Part shown: positions 1 to 6,688 of the stretch, piece by piece
How positions within the stretch are numbered: position 1 is the stretch's first letter
Layout of the letters: every line of letters begins with the position of its first letter
From: Corynebacterium sp. UBA2622
GTDB lineage: Bacteria; Actinomycetota; Actinomycetes; Mycobacteriales; Mycobacteriaceae
Length of the DNA stretch: 8,972 bases
Assembly: GCF_002339505.1 (NCBI RefSeq)
Contig: NZ_DDJO01000010.1
Span: 227 to 9,198, forward strand
Reading direction: 5' to 3'
Position numbers and translations under genes: made by a program
Notes under the pieces: generated by a model
Seen by the model: the letters and a program-made list of their open reading frames with translations, nothing else
Told to the model about the DNA's origin: nothing
The model's database searches: none

Positions 1-1283
1 CCCCCGCCGAGCTGATGCGCGCCGTTCACCCGGTGGACGTGGCGACGACCCAGGGCACCGGCATCGGCGGCATGGAGTCGCTGCACAAGGTGTTCGTCTC
101 GCGCCTCCTCGACGAGGAGCGCCAGTCGGACATCCTGCAGGAGGCCCTGCCGAACGTGGTGGCCGCGCACGTGATGCAGTCCCTCGTGGGCGGTTACGGC
201 TCGATGATCCACCCGGTTGGCGCCTGCGCCACCGCGGCCGTCTCTATCGAGGAAGCCGTGGACAAGATCGCGGTGGGCAAGGCGGACTTCGTGGTCGCCG
301 GCGGTATCGACGACGTCCAGGTGGAGTCCCTCGAGGGCTTCGGCCAGATGAACGCGACCGCCGATACCGAGACGATGCGGGAGAAGGGAATCGCGGACCG
401 CTTCATCTCCCGGGCCAACGACCGCCGCCGCGGTGGCTTCCTCGAGGCCGAGGGCGGCGGGACCGTCCTGGTCACCCGCGGATCCGTGGCGGCGTCGATG
501 GGGCTTCCGGTCCTGGCCGTGGTCGCCTACGCCTCCTCCTTCGGCGACGGTGCCCACACCTCCATTCCGGCCCCCGGCCTGGGTGTTCTCGGCGCGGCGC
601 GCGGCGGTGAGTCGTCGCGTCTGGCCCGCTCGCTGCGCTCGCTGGGGCTGTCGCCCGACGACGTCACCGTGCTGTCCAAGCACGACACCTCCACCAACGC
701 CAACGACCCGAACGAGTCCGAGCTGCACTCCCTGCTCTGGCCCGCCATCGGGCGCGATTCCCGCGCCCCGATGTACGTCATTTCCCAGAAGACGGTCACG
801 GGTCACGCCAAGGCGGGTGCGGCACTGTTCCAGGTCGGAGGGCTTATCGACGTCCTGCGCACCGGCGACCTCCCGCCCAACGCGTCACTCGACTGCGTGG
901 ACCCCGCGGTGGGCGCGAAGGCGAAGAACCTGGTGTGGCTGCGCGCGCCACTCTCGCTGGGCAAGGGCGCGGTGAAGGCCGCGGCGCTGACCTCGCTCGG
1001 GTTCGGCCACGTCGGCGCGCTGGTGGTGCTGGCGCACCCGGGCGTGTTCGAGGCGGCCCTGGCCGCGTCGGGGGCATCGGTGCCGGAGTGGCGCTCGCGT
1101 GCGACGGCGCGCCTGCGCGCCGGCGCGGGGTGGCTCGAGGCCGGCATGACGGGCCACCGCGCGCTGTTCGAGCAGGTGGAGAACCGCCGCTTCGCCCCCG
1201 GCAACGCGCATGACGGCGAGATCGCGCTGCTGCTCGACCCGGGCGCGCGGCTCGGCGAGGACGGGGTGTACCCGAGGGGGTAG
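1..1283 (+). CDS. fas: Type I fatty acid synthase (FAS-I), C-terminal ketosynthase portion, 5'-truncated by window edge
   Basis: The reading frame is open from the first bases of the window, so this is the 3' end of a much longer gene and the ATG at 15 is internal. The visible part is the beta-ketoacyl synthase domain, which condenses acyl chains with malonyl units inside the cytosolic multienzyme that makes fatty acids de novo. Counting from the codon at 15, the nucleophile is Cys71 in HPVGACATAAVS, and the two catalytic His residues are His223 in SKHDTSTNANDPNE and His264 in QKTVTGHAKAGA, with Lys259 nearby. Glycine-rich GFGHVG closes the fold near 329-334. The chain ends about 90 residues later with no phosphopantetheinyl transferase domain, as is known for corynebacterial and mycobacterial FAS-I, where AcpS is a separate protein. 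No acpS gene follows here. FAS-I assignment is firm; whether it is the FasA or FasB paralogue cannot be told. Confidence 0.95.
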   Translation, partial: PAELMRAVHPVDVATTQGTGIGGMESLHKVFVSRLLDEERQSDILQEALPNVVAAHVMQSLVGGYGSMIHPVGACATAAVSIEEAVDKIAVGKADFVVAGGIDDVQVESLEGFGQMNATADTETMREKGIADRFISRANDRRRGGFLEAEGGGTVLVTRGSVAASMGLPVLAVVAYASSFGDGAHTSIPAPGLGVLGAARGGESSRLARSLRSLGLSPDDVTVLSKHDTSTNANDPNESELHSLLWPAIGRDSRAPMYVISQKTVTGHAKAGAALFQVGGLIDVLRTGDLPPNASLDCVDPAVGAKAKNLVWLRAPLSLGKGAVKAAALTSLGFGHVGALVVLAHPGVFEAALAASGASVPEWRSRATARLRAGAGWLEAGMTGHRALFEQVENRRFAPGNAHDGEIALLLDPGARLGEDGVYPRG

Positions 1284-1420
1284 GTCGGAACGGGCATCTA
1301 ACTCGCTCGGGTCCCGGGATCCGGATCGGGTTGGATGCTCGGCCAGACCGCCTGGGCGTGCCCGGATCGAACCCCTCATTACGCACCAGAAAGCCAGTCG
1401 TGAATAGCCCTCCACCCGGG

Positions 1421-1426
1421 TATGAT
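1421..1426 (+). promoter_or_regulatory. Putative -10 element (TATGAT) for the small two-gene unit
   Basis: TATGAT differs from TATAAT by one base and sits in otherwise GC-rich sequence, just before base composition falls. It would place the transcript start near 1433, giving a leader of about 65 nt to the GTG at 1500. No convincing -35 is visible 16 to 18 bp upstream, which is usual for corynebacterial promoters. The ATG at 1422 lies inside this hexamer, which argues against that ATG being the translation start. Confidence 0.4.
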
Positions 1427-1499
1427 GGCACCGGCGGGGGCAGCAGATGTCCCCTGCGTTTCAATCGTGGGTGGGGATAATTTTCCGGGGGATGATTCT

Positions 1500-1907
1500 G
1501 TGGGGGAGCAGCCAGAAAAGACCACGATGTGGTCGGGGATCGTCGTGGTGATCTTGGGATTGCTTACCCTGCAGTTTTACATCGCTCTTGTTCTCGGATC
1601 CCCTACGCAACGTTTAGGTCTCGTTACAGCGGGCATGACGTTCCTGGGGCCAGTCGGTGCAGCGATCGTCGCTTGGCGCGGTGTCTCCATGACAATGCGG
1701 AGTAATCGGCAGCAGGATCTGCTAAAGGAATGGCATTCCAACCTGCGGTGGGCAACTGAGTTGTGCGCCACAGGAGAAAACGGAAAGGTTTCATTGGGAG
1801 TAGCGATTCTTGATTCTCTTGATGATCTCCCATTCCTCAGCGATAATGAAAATCATTTGATCGATGCAGTTATCGAAGAAGTGGTTAACGAGTTCGACCG
1901 TTCTTAG
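1500..1907 (+). CDS. Small membrane protein of unknown function, two predicted transmembrane helices
   Basis: I do not recognise the family. The frame is open from an ATG at 1422, but that codon overlaps a -10-like TATGAT and has no Shine-Dalgarno sequence. I prefer the GTG at 1500, preceded by GGGGGA with a 7-nt spacer (135 aa). An ATG at 1527 (126 aa) is the alternative. From the GTG, hydrophobic stretches at about residues 10-33 (WSGIVVVILGLLTL and following) and 41-63 (LVTAGMTFLGPVGAAIVAW) look like a helical hairpin. A basic stretch (MRSNRQQ) and a roughly 65-residue soluble tail follow, ending acidic (IDAVIEEVVNEFDRS). Base composition is about 37-55% GC in 60-base lines, far below the flanking genes, suggesting later acquisition. 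The stop codon overlaps the Shine-Dalgarno of the next gene, so the two are probably co-translated. Confidence 0.6.
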   Translation: MGEQPEKTTMWSGIVVVILGLLTLQFYIALVLGSPTQRLGLVTAGMTFLGPVGAAIVAWRGVSMTMRSNRQQDLLKEWHSNLRWATELCATGENGKVSLGVAILDSLDDLPFLSDNENHLIDAVIEEVVNEFDRS

Positions 1908-1911
1908 GAGG
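1906..1911 (+). promoter_or_regulatory. Consensus Shine-Dalgarno AGGAGG overlapping the upstream stop codon
   Basis: AGGAGG begins within the TAG stop (1905-1907) of the membrane-protein gene. It lies 9 nt before the ATG at 1921 but only 3 nt before the ATG at 1915, which decides the start of the next gene in favour of 1921. The overlap suggests translational coupling. Confidence 0.75.
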
Positions 1912-1920
1912 CGGATGCCG

Positions 1921-2085
1921 ATGAAGCAGACAAAGGGGCGCGAAGTCTACGTTCCGAAGTCCGGTGTCCGGCCCACGCCGGCCCAGGTTGCGGCGGCAAA
2001 ACTCATCTTGAAGAGGGACCGTGAGGGGAAGGGGCATGTCACGATTACGCCCAAAATCCGGTACCTCGCGTCATACTCCGACTGA
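1921..2085 (+). CDS. Small basic protein of unknown function (54 aa)
   Basis: This short gene runs MKQTKGREVYVPKSG at its start and ends IRYLASYSD. It is not a family I recognise. The protein is rich in Lys and Arg. The central RPTPAQVAAAKLILKRDREG is likely to form one amphipathic helix, flanked by short segments that could be strands (EVYVP and HVTITPKI). Support for it being real comes from the perfect AGGAGG nine bases upstream, its immediate proximity to the membrane-protein gene (13 nt from stop to start), and the more balanced base composition it shares with that gene. The ATG at 1915 would add two residues but leaves too short a spacer. A role as a nucleic-acid-binding or accessory partner of the membrane protein is only a guess from charge and linkage. 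Confidence 0.6.
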   Translation: MKQTKGREVYVPKSGVRPTPAQVAAAKLILKRDREGKGHVTITPKIRYLASYSD

Positions 2086-2262
2086 GCTCTCCCCGAAAGC
2101 GGCATTCGCGGCACAAGAGTTACCGCTCCCCCCGGTCTCAGCCCCAGATCGCCGCGGTCCAATGTCGCGAGCACGGGGAACTCCTCGACGGCACCGAGAG
2201 ACGGCTTGAACACGTTTCGATGGATACCACCCAGGTAACGCATCCGCCTGCGCCGCAACTCC

Positions 2263-3210
2263 CTACACCGGCGCGGCCCCAAGCTTGACGAAGGTAAAGC
2301 CCGCGGCCCGCAGCTGGGGGATCGCCGCCCGGACTCTTTCCGCGGTGCCGTGGCCCGGCTGGTTCATGTGCATGATCACGATCGAACCCGGCGCACTGCG
2401 CACCAGGTTTTTCGCCACCACAGGGCCAAGCAGCGTCGCTCCCGCGTCGCCGTTGACGGCAAAACCAGCGAGGCTGACGCCCAGGTCCCCAGCGATGCGC
2501 ACAGCGACGTCGTCGCAGAACGCGGTGCCCGGGCGGAACCAGTTCGACTCCACCCCCAGGAACCCGCGGAGGAAACGGCGGCTGTCCTCGATCTCCTCAA
2601 CCAGCTCAGCGACAGTGGCCGTGCCCGCGATCCCGTAGGCCGAGCGGCCGTTCACCGACAGCGGCTTGTGCAGCATCCCGTGGTTCTCAATCTGAAACAG
2701 GGGGTTGCCCGCGATCTGCCGCGCCCGGTCCGGGTTGGCGTCGATCCAGCGCTTGTTCCAGAACAGCGTCGCCGGCACGGCCAGCTCCTGGAGGGTGGCG
2801 AGGAGGGGCTCGTCGACAAGCGAGCCCTGCGGCCCGCCGCAGGCGTCGAAGGTGAGGGCGATCGTCTTCGGGTTCGGATCAACCGTCCGCACAATTCCCG
2901 GCAGGTCCAACCCCCAGTCGCGGGCTACCGCGTTTCGGTAACGCTTTACGACGTCCGCGGGCCGCAACTCAGGCGCACCCGTCTCAGCCGTCGGACTGGC
3001 GGGTGAAGACCCGGGTGTTTCCAGGCGCGGGTATACGTCACCCCGGCTGGACGGCGCCACACACAATGCCGCGCTCCACGCGGTGTCGATTAACGGCAGC
3101 GCCACCCCGGCGCGAAGGAGGTCGCGACGGCTCAGGGAGCGGGGTGCCCGCACCCCACCTGCATCCGCTCCGGCCCCCGCATCATGGTGGGGCGCAGAGG
3201 AAAAGTCCAT
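2263..3210 (-). CDS. Tat-exported polysaccharide deacetylase-like (NodB-homology, CE4-like) protein
   Basis: The 315-aa product starts with a twin-arginine signal: SRRDLLRAG at residues 27-35, then a hydrophobic stretch to about 52. It is therefore probably exported folded to the cell surface. A Pro/Ser/Thr-rich linker (about 60-82) leads to a NodB-homology domain. Visible motifs are TFDACGG (119-125, Asp122 as the likely catalytic base), NHGMLH (176-181, with HxxxH metal ligands His177 and His181), RPG (226-228) and IVIMHMN (278-283). Motif 1 has Ala where classical CE4 enzymes have a second, metal-binding Asp (TFDDG), so metal coordination must differ; the protein may act on an unusual substrate or be weakly active. 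The known family role is removal of N-acetyl groups from peptidoglycan or other glycans. The gene stands alone on its strand, 159 bp downstream of the exonuclease gene, with its own -10-like box and no clear Shine-Dalgarno. Confidence 0.85.
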   Translation of the reverse strand: MDFSSAPHHDAGAGADAGGVRAPRSLSRRDLLRAGVALPLIDTAWSAALCVAPSSRGDVYPRLETPGSSPASPTAETGAPELRPADVVKRYRNAVARDWGLDLPGIVRTVDPNPKTIALTFDACGGPQGSLVDEPLLATLQELAVPATLFWNKRWIDANPDRARQIAGNPLFQIENHGMLHKPLSVNGRSAYGIAGTATVAELVEEIEDSRRFLRGFLGVESNWFRPGTAFCDDVAVRIAGDLGVSLAGFAVNGDAGATLLGPVVAKNLVRSAPGSIVIMHMNQPGHGTAERVRAAIPQLRAAGFTFVKLGAAPV

Positions 3211-3218
3211 GATTGCTC

Positions 3219-3224
3219 ATTCTA
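3219..3224 (-). promoter_or_regulatory. Putative -10 (TAGAAT) giving a leaderless deacetylase transcript
   Basis: Read on the minus strand, TAGAAT is followed by 8 nt and then the ATG of the deacetylase gene. A transcript starting 7 to 8 nt after the -10 would begin at or next to the start codon, consistent with the absence of a Shine-Dalgarno sequence. No clear -35 is seen. Confidence 0.4.
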
Positions 3225-3369
3225 TTGGGGGCGGCGGTGCGCTCCGCGACGCGTGGTCAACACCGGGACAGCACAGGATTCCTTGGCCGCGCCTACCCGC
3301 AGTCACCGACGCAGCCAACCACCCCGCCCCCGCAGGCCCTTCCTTCGCGACGATTGTCTGCGCGTTTGT

Positions 3370-6300
3370 CTAGAGCCCCCGGATTACGTCGGCGAGATCG
3401 TCCTGCAGCCGGTGCCCGAAAATGGCGGCGGCACGGCGCCGGGGCGCGTCGGGATCAAGGCCGAGAGCGACGTTGATGGCCCGCATGGCGCCTTCGGGGT
3501 CGTCGGCAAGCGCGGGCTCCAGACCCATGATGGAAAGTAGCCCCGCAAGCCCGGAAAGTGCGTCATCGTGCGGTGCAGCCGGGGTGACCCCAAACTCCTC
3601 CGGGGCGAATTTCAGCCACACCCTGTCCCCCGCCTCTGCACCCATGGGCTCGAGGAACCGGCGGATCGTGGATGTGGACGGCTGCTTCAAGCGGTTCACC
3701 CGCACGTGCTGCTCCCCGAGGGCACTCGGGACGGCCACCGACCCGTCCACTTCCACGTGGTAGATCCCGGCCACGCCTCGTGGCACCGCGAACCCCGAAC
3801 CTCGCCGATGGTCCGCGTTGACCTCGAGAAGAAGGTGCCACGCGCCATCGCGCCAATACAGGTTCTTGGAGTCCTGCGGGTCGTCATCGATGGTCTCGCC
3901 GGTGTTGCCGGTGCGGGTGACGACGCCGTCGTGAAGCGCGAAACCGCTTCCCGTCGCGTACGCGCGCACGGAGCTTTCGCTGATCCGCAGCCGGGGCGCC
4001 TCGGCGAGCAGGTCAGCCAGGGCGACACCTTGCCCACCCGACGCGTCGACGCGTCGGCCAATCCAGTCGGTGATTGTGGAGAACTCCTCCATCCCCCACT
4101 CTTCAAGCGCATAGGCGTTGTTGGCCACCCGCACGATCCGGGGGTCCACGGCCAACTGGTTCGCCATCGACCGCACGTTGACGTTCGGGCCCGTCCTCTC
4201 GGCGATCTCCTCCGCTGTCAGGGGCTCACCCGCGAGCGACAGAATCGCCGCAGCTCTGTCCTGATGACTGCGCGCACGGGCCAGGCGCGTGCCCCCGGCG
4301 AGCTCAAGGTACCCCGAGCCCTGCAACAGCCACTCCACCAGCACAGGCGCAGAGATACCGGTCTGCGCGGCTACCTCGGCGGGATCAAACACTCCGTACG
4401 CGTTCGAGCACTCACCGATCCGCTTCTCGACGTCCTCCCCGACGCCCGGACGGAGCAGCCAGTCGCGCTCGACATCCCACAACCCGTAGAGGCGACGGAA
4501 GTAGGTCTCGTAGGTGCACCCCAGCTCGTCGTCCCGGGCGAACAGCTCCGGCACATCCTCCTCGGCGGCCGCGCGCGTGGTCAGCGGGCCCAGCCGGCGA
4601 GCGACCTGGCGGGCGGTGGCGTCGCTGAGCTCGGAATGGGAGAGGAAGGCCCCGCGGAGCTGGACCTCCAGCTGCCGGATCCTCTCGCGCGTGACCCCGA
4701 ACTGCCCGCCGAGTTCGTCGAGCGTGGCCTCTCCGATCCACCTCTGCACCGCGATGGCCCGGGACCGCGGATCGTCCGCGGTGACTTGGGTGAGTTCTCC
4801 CGTGCAGGCGGCAAAGAGGCACCCGATCGCGTCACCGGGTGCCCCGGGGTACGGCGCACCCGTGAGCGCAGCCCACCCCTGCACGGTGCGGACTTCCCGC
4901 TCCCGCTCGTCCCCACCGCTGCCGGTGTCCAGGTAGATGGAATCGTTCAGGTAACCGCCGTCTCCAAGCTCCGCCGGCTCCTCAGGCGACTCCGCGGCGG
5001 CACCTTCGGTATCGATGGCCGCGAGCGCAACGGCCTCGACGAGGCCGCGGAGTCGCTTCGCCCCCACGCCCGGCAGGTCCTGGAGGTCTGCCACTGTCGC
5101 CTCGAGCATGCGGGGGAAGCGGCGCTGCCAGACGCTGCCCGCCTTTTCGATGCTCGAGTTCCGCAGGTCCACGGGTTGTCCGGCGTCCAGGAAGTGCGAC
5201 ATCTGCGCCAGGGGGACGTGCGTATGGTGTTCGATCCAGAGCACCGCAACGTGCTCTGTGGACGCGATCGCCTCCCCGTCCGTGGCACCCGTGGCGGCAA
5301 TCCAGGGGAAGCGTTCGACGGGGATGGTTTCCCTGGGGAGCGGTTCGATGTCGGAGAGCAGCCGCGCGAAGCTCGCCTCATCCACCACGGGAATCCCCAG
5401 CTCGCGGGCTCTGGCGGCCTTCCCGCTCATCGAGTCCGGGTTCGCCGCGACCACAACGGCAGTGCGTCGGCTGACCCCGCCGTACAAGAGGCCGAGCTCC
5501 CCGACGCGACGCTCCCACTCGCCGCGGGGGAGCCCGAGAGTGCCGGTGAAAGCGACTGCGTCCCCGGGTTGAAGGGTGAAACGGACCGGCGGCGCGCCCT
5601 CAACGGGTGCGGCCACCAGTTCGTCCACGAGGTCGGCGGGCACACCCAGCTGCTGGGCCAGGTCATGCAGCTCCGCGCGCTCGGCGGAGGTGATCACGCC
5701 GTCGAGCCACGCCTCCACCGCCATCTGGCGCAGGAATTCCTCGTGCACCGCCTGGATGTCATCGAAGGACAACCCGTCACCCAGGGCGATCTGGCTGAGA
5801 TGCTTGATCTCGGAGGCGGAAAGGCGGCGGTCCACCAGGCACGTGGCCAAGGCATCCCTGTAGCGGTCCACGGCACTGTCCCCCTGGGCCGGCAGCACCT
5901 GGGAGAGGCGCGCGAGCCAGTGGGTTGATTCGTCCGCCGCCCGGCGCCGCGAGACTAGCGGGGCCTCGTTGCCCCCGACAGGTTGCGAGAACACGCGCGA
6001 TGCGGTGGGCACCCCCGCACCCCGGTCGCGGACGAGGACCCGGAGGAGCTCGGCGGTTGCCTCCGCGTCGGCGAGCGCGGCGTGGGGCTGAGAGTTCTCG
6101 ATCCCCGCCGTGCTCAACGCCGCCGCGAGCTTCGCCTGCCCGAGGTGCCGCCGCGCCAGCACCCGGGTGTCCACCCACTCCATGGCGCCCACCGTCGATT
6201 CGACACCTGCCCGTTGGAACTCCTGCGCCAGGAACCTCTTCTCGAAACCGGCGTTGTGCGCGACCGGCACCCGACCCTGGAGAACGCCGGCCAGCTCCCG

Positions 6301-6522
6301 GGCGATCTGCGCGAACGTCGGGGCGTGGACCACGTCCGTCGCCGTGATCTTGTGCACGAAGCTGTTGGGGATGTCCCTCTCCGGCTGCACGAGCGTGTCC
6401 CACGTGCCCTCCCGGTGAAACTCCCCGTCGAGAAGGACAACTCCTACCTCGATGATGCGGTCAGTGCCACCGAATCCGGTGGTTTCGAGATCAATGACTG
6501 CGAAACCGGGCGCATCGTTCAC
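3370..6522 (-). CDS. Large multidomain DnaQ-type 3'-5' exonuclease with TerB-like, BRCT, sigma-70 region 4-like and winged-helix modules
   Basis: The 1050-aa product opens with a DEDDh exonuclease domain (about 5-165): AVIDLETTG (Asp11, Glu13), VAHNAGFEKRF (Exo II, Glu94 where Asp is usual) and HAALADAEAT (His147, Asp152). Residues about 205-305 are helical and TerB-like (LDGVITSAERAEL). A BRCT domain follows at about 315-392 (DAVAFTGTLGLPRGEW through GIPVVDEASFARLL). LQDLPGVGAKRLRGLVEAV (480-498) resembles a helix-hairpin-helix. EATLDELGGQFGVTRERIRQLE (598-619) reads like sigma-70 region 4. About 753-808 resembles a HARE-HTH (EPLTAEEIAERTG), and further winged-helix-like segments lie on either side. 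The last 150 residues are not recognised. The start is GTG, supported by GGAG 8 nt upstream. Exonuclease and BRCT suggest DNA proofreading or repair; the HTH series suggests DNA or RNA polymerase contact. It is cytosolic and not in an operon. Confidence 0.9.
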   Translation of the reverse strand: MNDAPGFAVIDLETTGFGGTDRIIEVGVVLLDGEFHREGTWDTLVQPERDIPNSFVHKITATDVVHAPTFAQIARELAGVLQGRVPVAHNAGFEKRFLAQEFQRAGVESTVGAMEWVDTRVLARRHLGQAKLAAALSTAGIENSQPHAALADAEATAELLRVLVRDRGAGVPTASRVFSQPVGGNEAPLVSRRRAADESTHWLARLSQVLPAQGDSAVDRYRDALATCLVDRRLSASEIKHLSQIALGDGLSFDDIQAVHEEFLRQMAVEAWLDGVITSAERAELHDLAQQLGVPADLVDELVAAPVEGAPPVRFTLQPGDAVAFTGTLGLPRGEWERRVGELGLLYGGVSRRTAVVVAANPDSMSGKAARARELGIPVVDEASFARLLSDIEPLPRETIPVERFPWIAATGATDGEAIASTEHVAVLWIEHHTHVPLAQMSHFLDAGQPVDLRNSSIEKAGSVWQRRFPRMLEATVADLQDLPGVGAKRLRGLVEAVALAAIDTEGAAAESPEEPAELGDGGYLNDSIYLDTGSGGDEREREVRTVQGWAALTGAPYPGAPGDAIGCLFAACTGELTQVTADDPRSRAIAVQRWIGEATLDELGGQFGVTRERIRQLEVQLRGAFLSHSELSDATARQVARRLGPLTTRAAAEEDVPELFARDDELGCTYETYFRRLYGLWDVERDWLLRPGVGEDVEKRIGECSNAYGVFDPAEVAAQTGISAPVLVEWLLQGSGYLELAGGTRLARARSHQDRAAAILSLAGEPLTAEEIAERTGPNVNVRSMANQLAVDPRIVRVANNAYALEEWGMEEFSTITDWIGRRVDASGGQGVALADLLAEAPRLRISESSVRAYATGSGFALHDGVVTRTGNTGETIDDDPQDSKNLYWRDGAWHLLLEVNADHRRGSGFAVPRGVAGIYHVEVDGSVAVPSALGEQHVRVNRLKQPSTSTIRRFLEPMGAEAGDRVWLKFAPEEFGVTPAAPHDDALSGLAGLLSIMGLEPALADDPEGAMRAINVALGLDPDAPRRRAAAIFGHRLQDDLADVIRGL

Positions 6523-6530
6523 AATTAGTT

Positions 6531-6534
6531 CTCC
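6531..6534 (-). promoter_or_regulatory. Shine-Dalgarno GGAG that selects the GTG start of the exonuclease gene
   Basis: On the minus strand GGAG ends 8 nt before the GTG at 6520-6522. The exonuclease fold needs the residues right after this GTG (FAVIDLETTG begins at residue 7), so a start further downstream is excluded. Confidence 0.65.
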
Positions 6535-6586
6535 ATCGTCGGGTCAGTTCCGGGCGGAGCGGGCACATCGCGTAACCGCTATTTCC

Positions 6587-6599
6587 ACTTGATTCAAGT
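6587..6599. promoter_or_regulatory. Perfect 13-bp palindrome, possible operator upstream of the exonuclease gene
   Basis: ACTTGATTCAAGT has two 6-bp arms in perfect inverted symmetry around one central base. It lies 64 bp upstream of the exonuclease start, in the 166-bp gap before the DUF6508-like gene. On the minus strand a weak -10-like TAACTT overlaps its upstream edge (TCTAACTTGAATCAAGT), so a dimeric regulator binding here could control that promoter. No regulator is identified, and the stem is too short and lacks a T-run to be a terminator. Confidence 0.35.
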
Positions 6600-6688
6600 T
6601 AGACGGTTTCGTGGACACACCTTCCACGTTTTCGAACGCCGTCCCGCTCCCCGGCAATCCACGGCCGCCGGATGGCACTACCGCGTTC

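Noticed and set aside
1308..1375. GC-rich dyads after fas (TCCCGGGA, repeated CCGGATCG, GGGC-GT-GCCC) as a terminator
   Set aside because: Arms are short and imperfect and no T-run follows. Short palindromes are expected at this GC content.
1330..1410. tRNA-like sequence on the minus strand, with a perfect B-box (GGTTCGATCC) at 1364-1373
   Set aside because: The T-stem around the box does not pair, and no acceptor, D or anticodon stem can be drawn. At best it is a tRNA remnant or chance match; no att-type repeat flanks the low-GC cassette.
1433..1456. Leader hairpin GGGGCA/TGTCCCC before the membrane-protein gene
   Set aside because: Only about six pairs with a bulge and no link to the Shine-Dalgarno region, so not convincing as a riboswitch or attenuator.
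844..1464. Several 160-206 aa minus-strand frames over the fas 3' end
   Set aside because: Arg/Pro/Ala-rich shadows opposite a well-supported ketosynthase domain, with no recognisable motifs.
2036..2209. Plus-strand frame from ATG 2036 with GGGGAAGGGG upstream
   Set aside because: It would overlap the 54-aa gene by 50 nt, and its product is Arg/Pro-rich without plausible structure. The purine run is inside the codons of the overlapping gene.
2091..2262. Search for a bidirectional terminator between the converging small gene and the deacetylase gene
   Set aside because: No GC hairpin with a flanking T-run or A-run could be seen on either strand.
3211..3369. Gap between the exonuclease and deacetylase genes as a small gene or ncRNA
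   Set aside because: Apart from the -10-like box at 3219-3224 it shows no start codon with a Shine-Dalgarno and no clear hairpin.
3568..5928. 786-aa open frame on the plus strand
   Set aside because: It lies wholly antisense to the exonuclease gene, has no domain-like sequence, and is explained by the strong third-position GC bias of the real gene.
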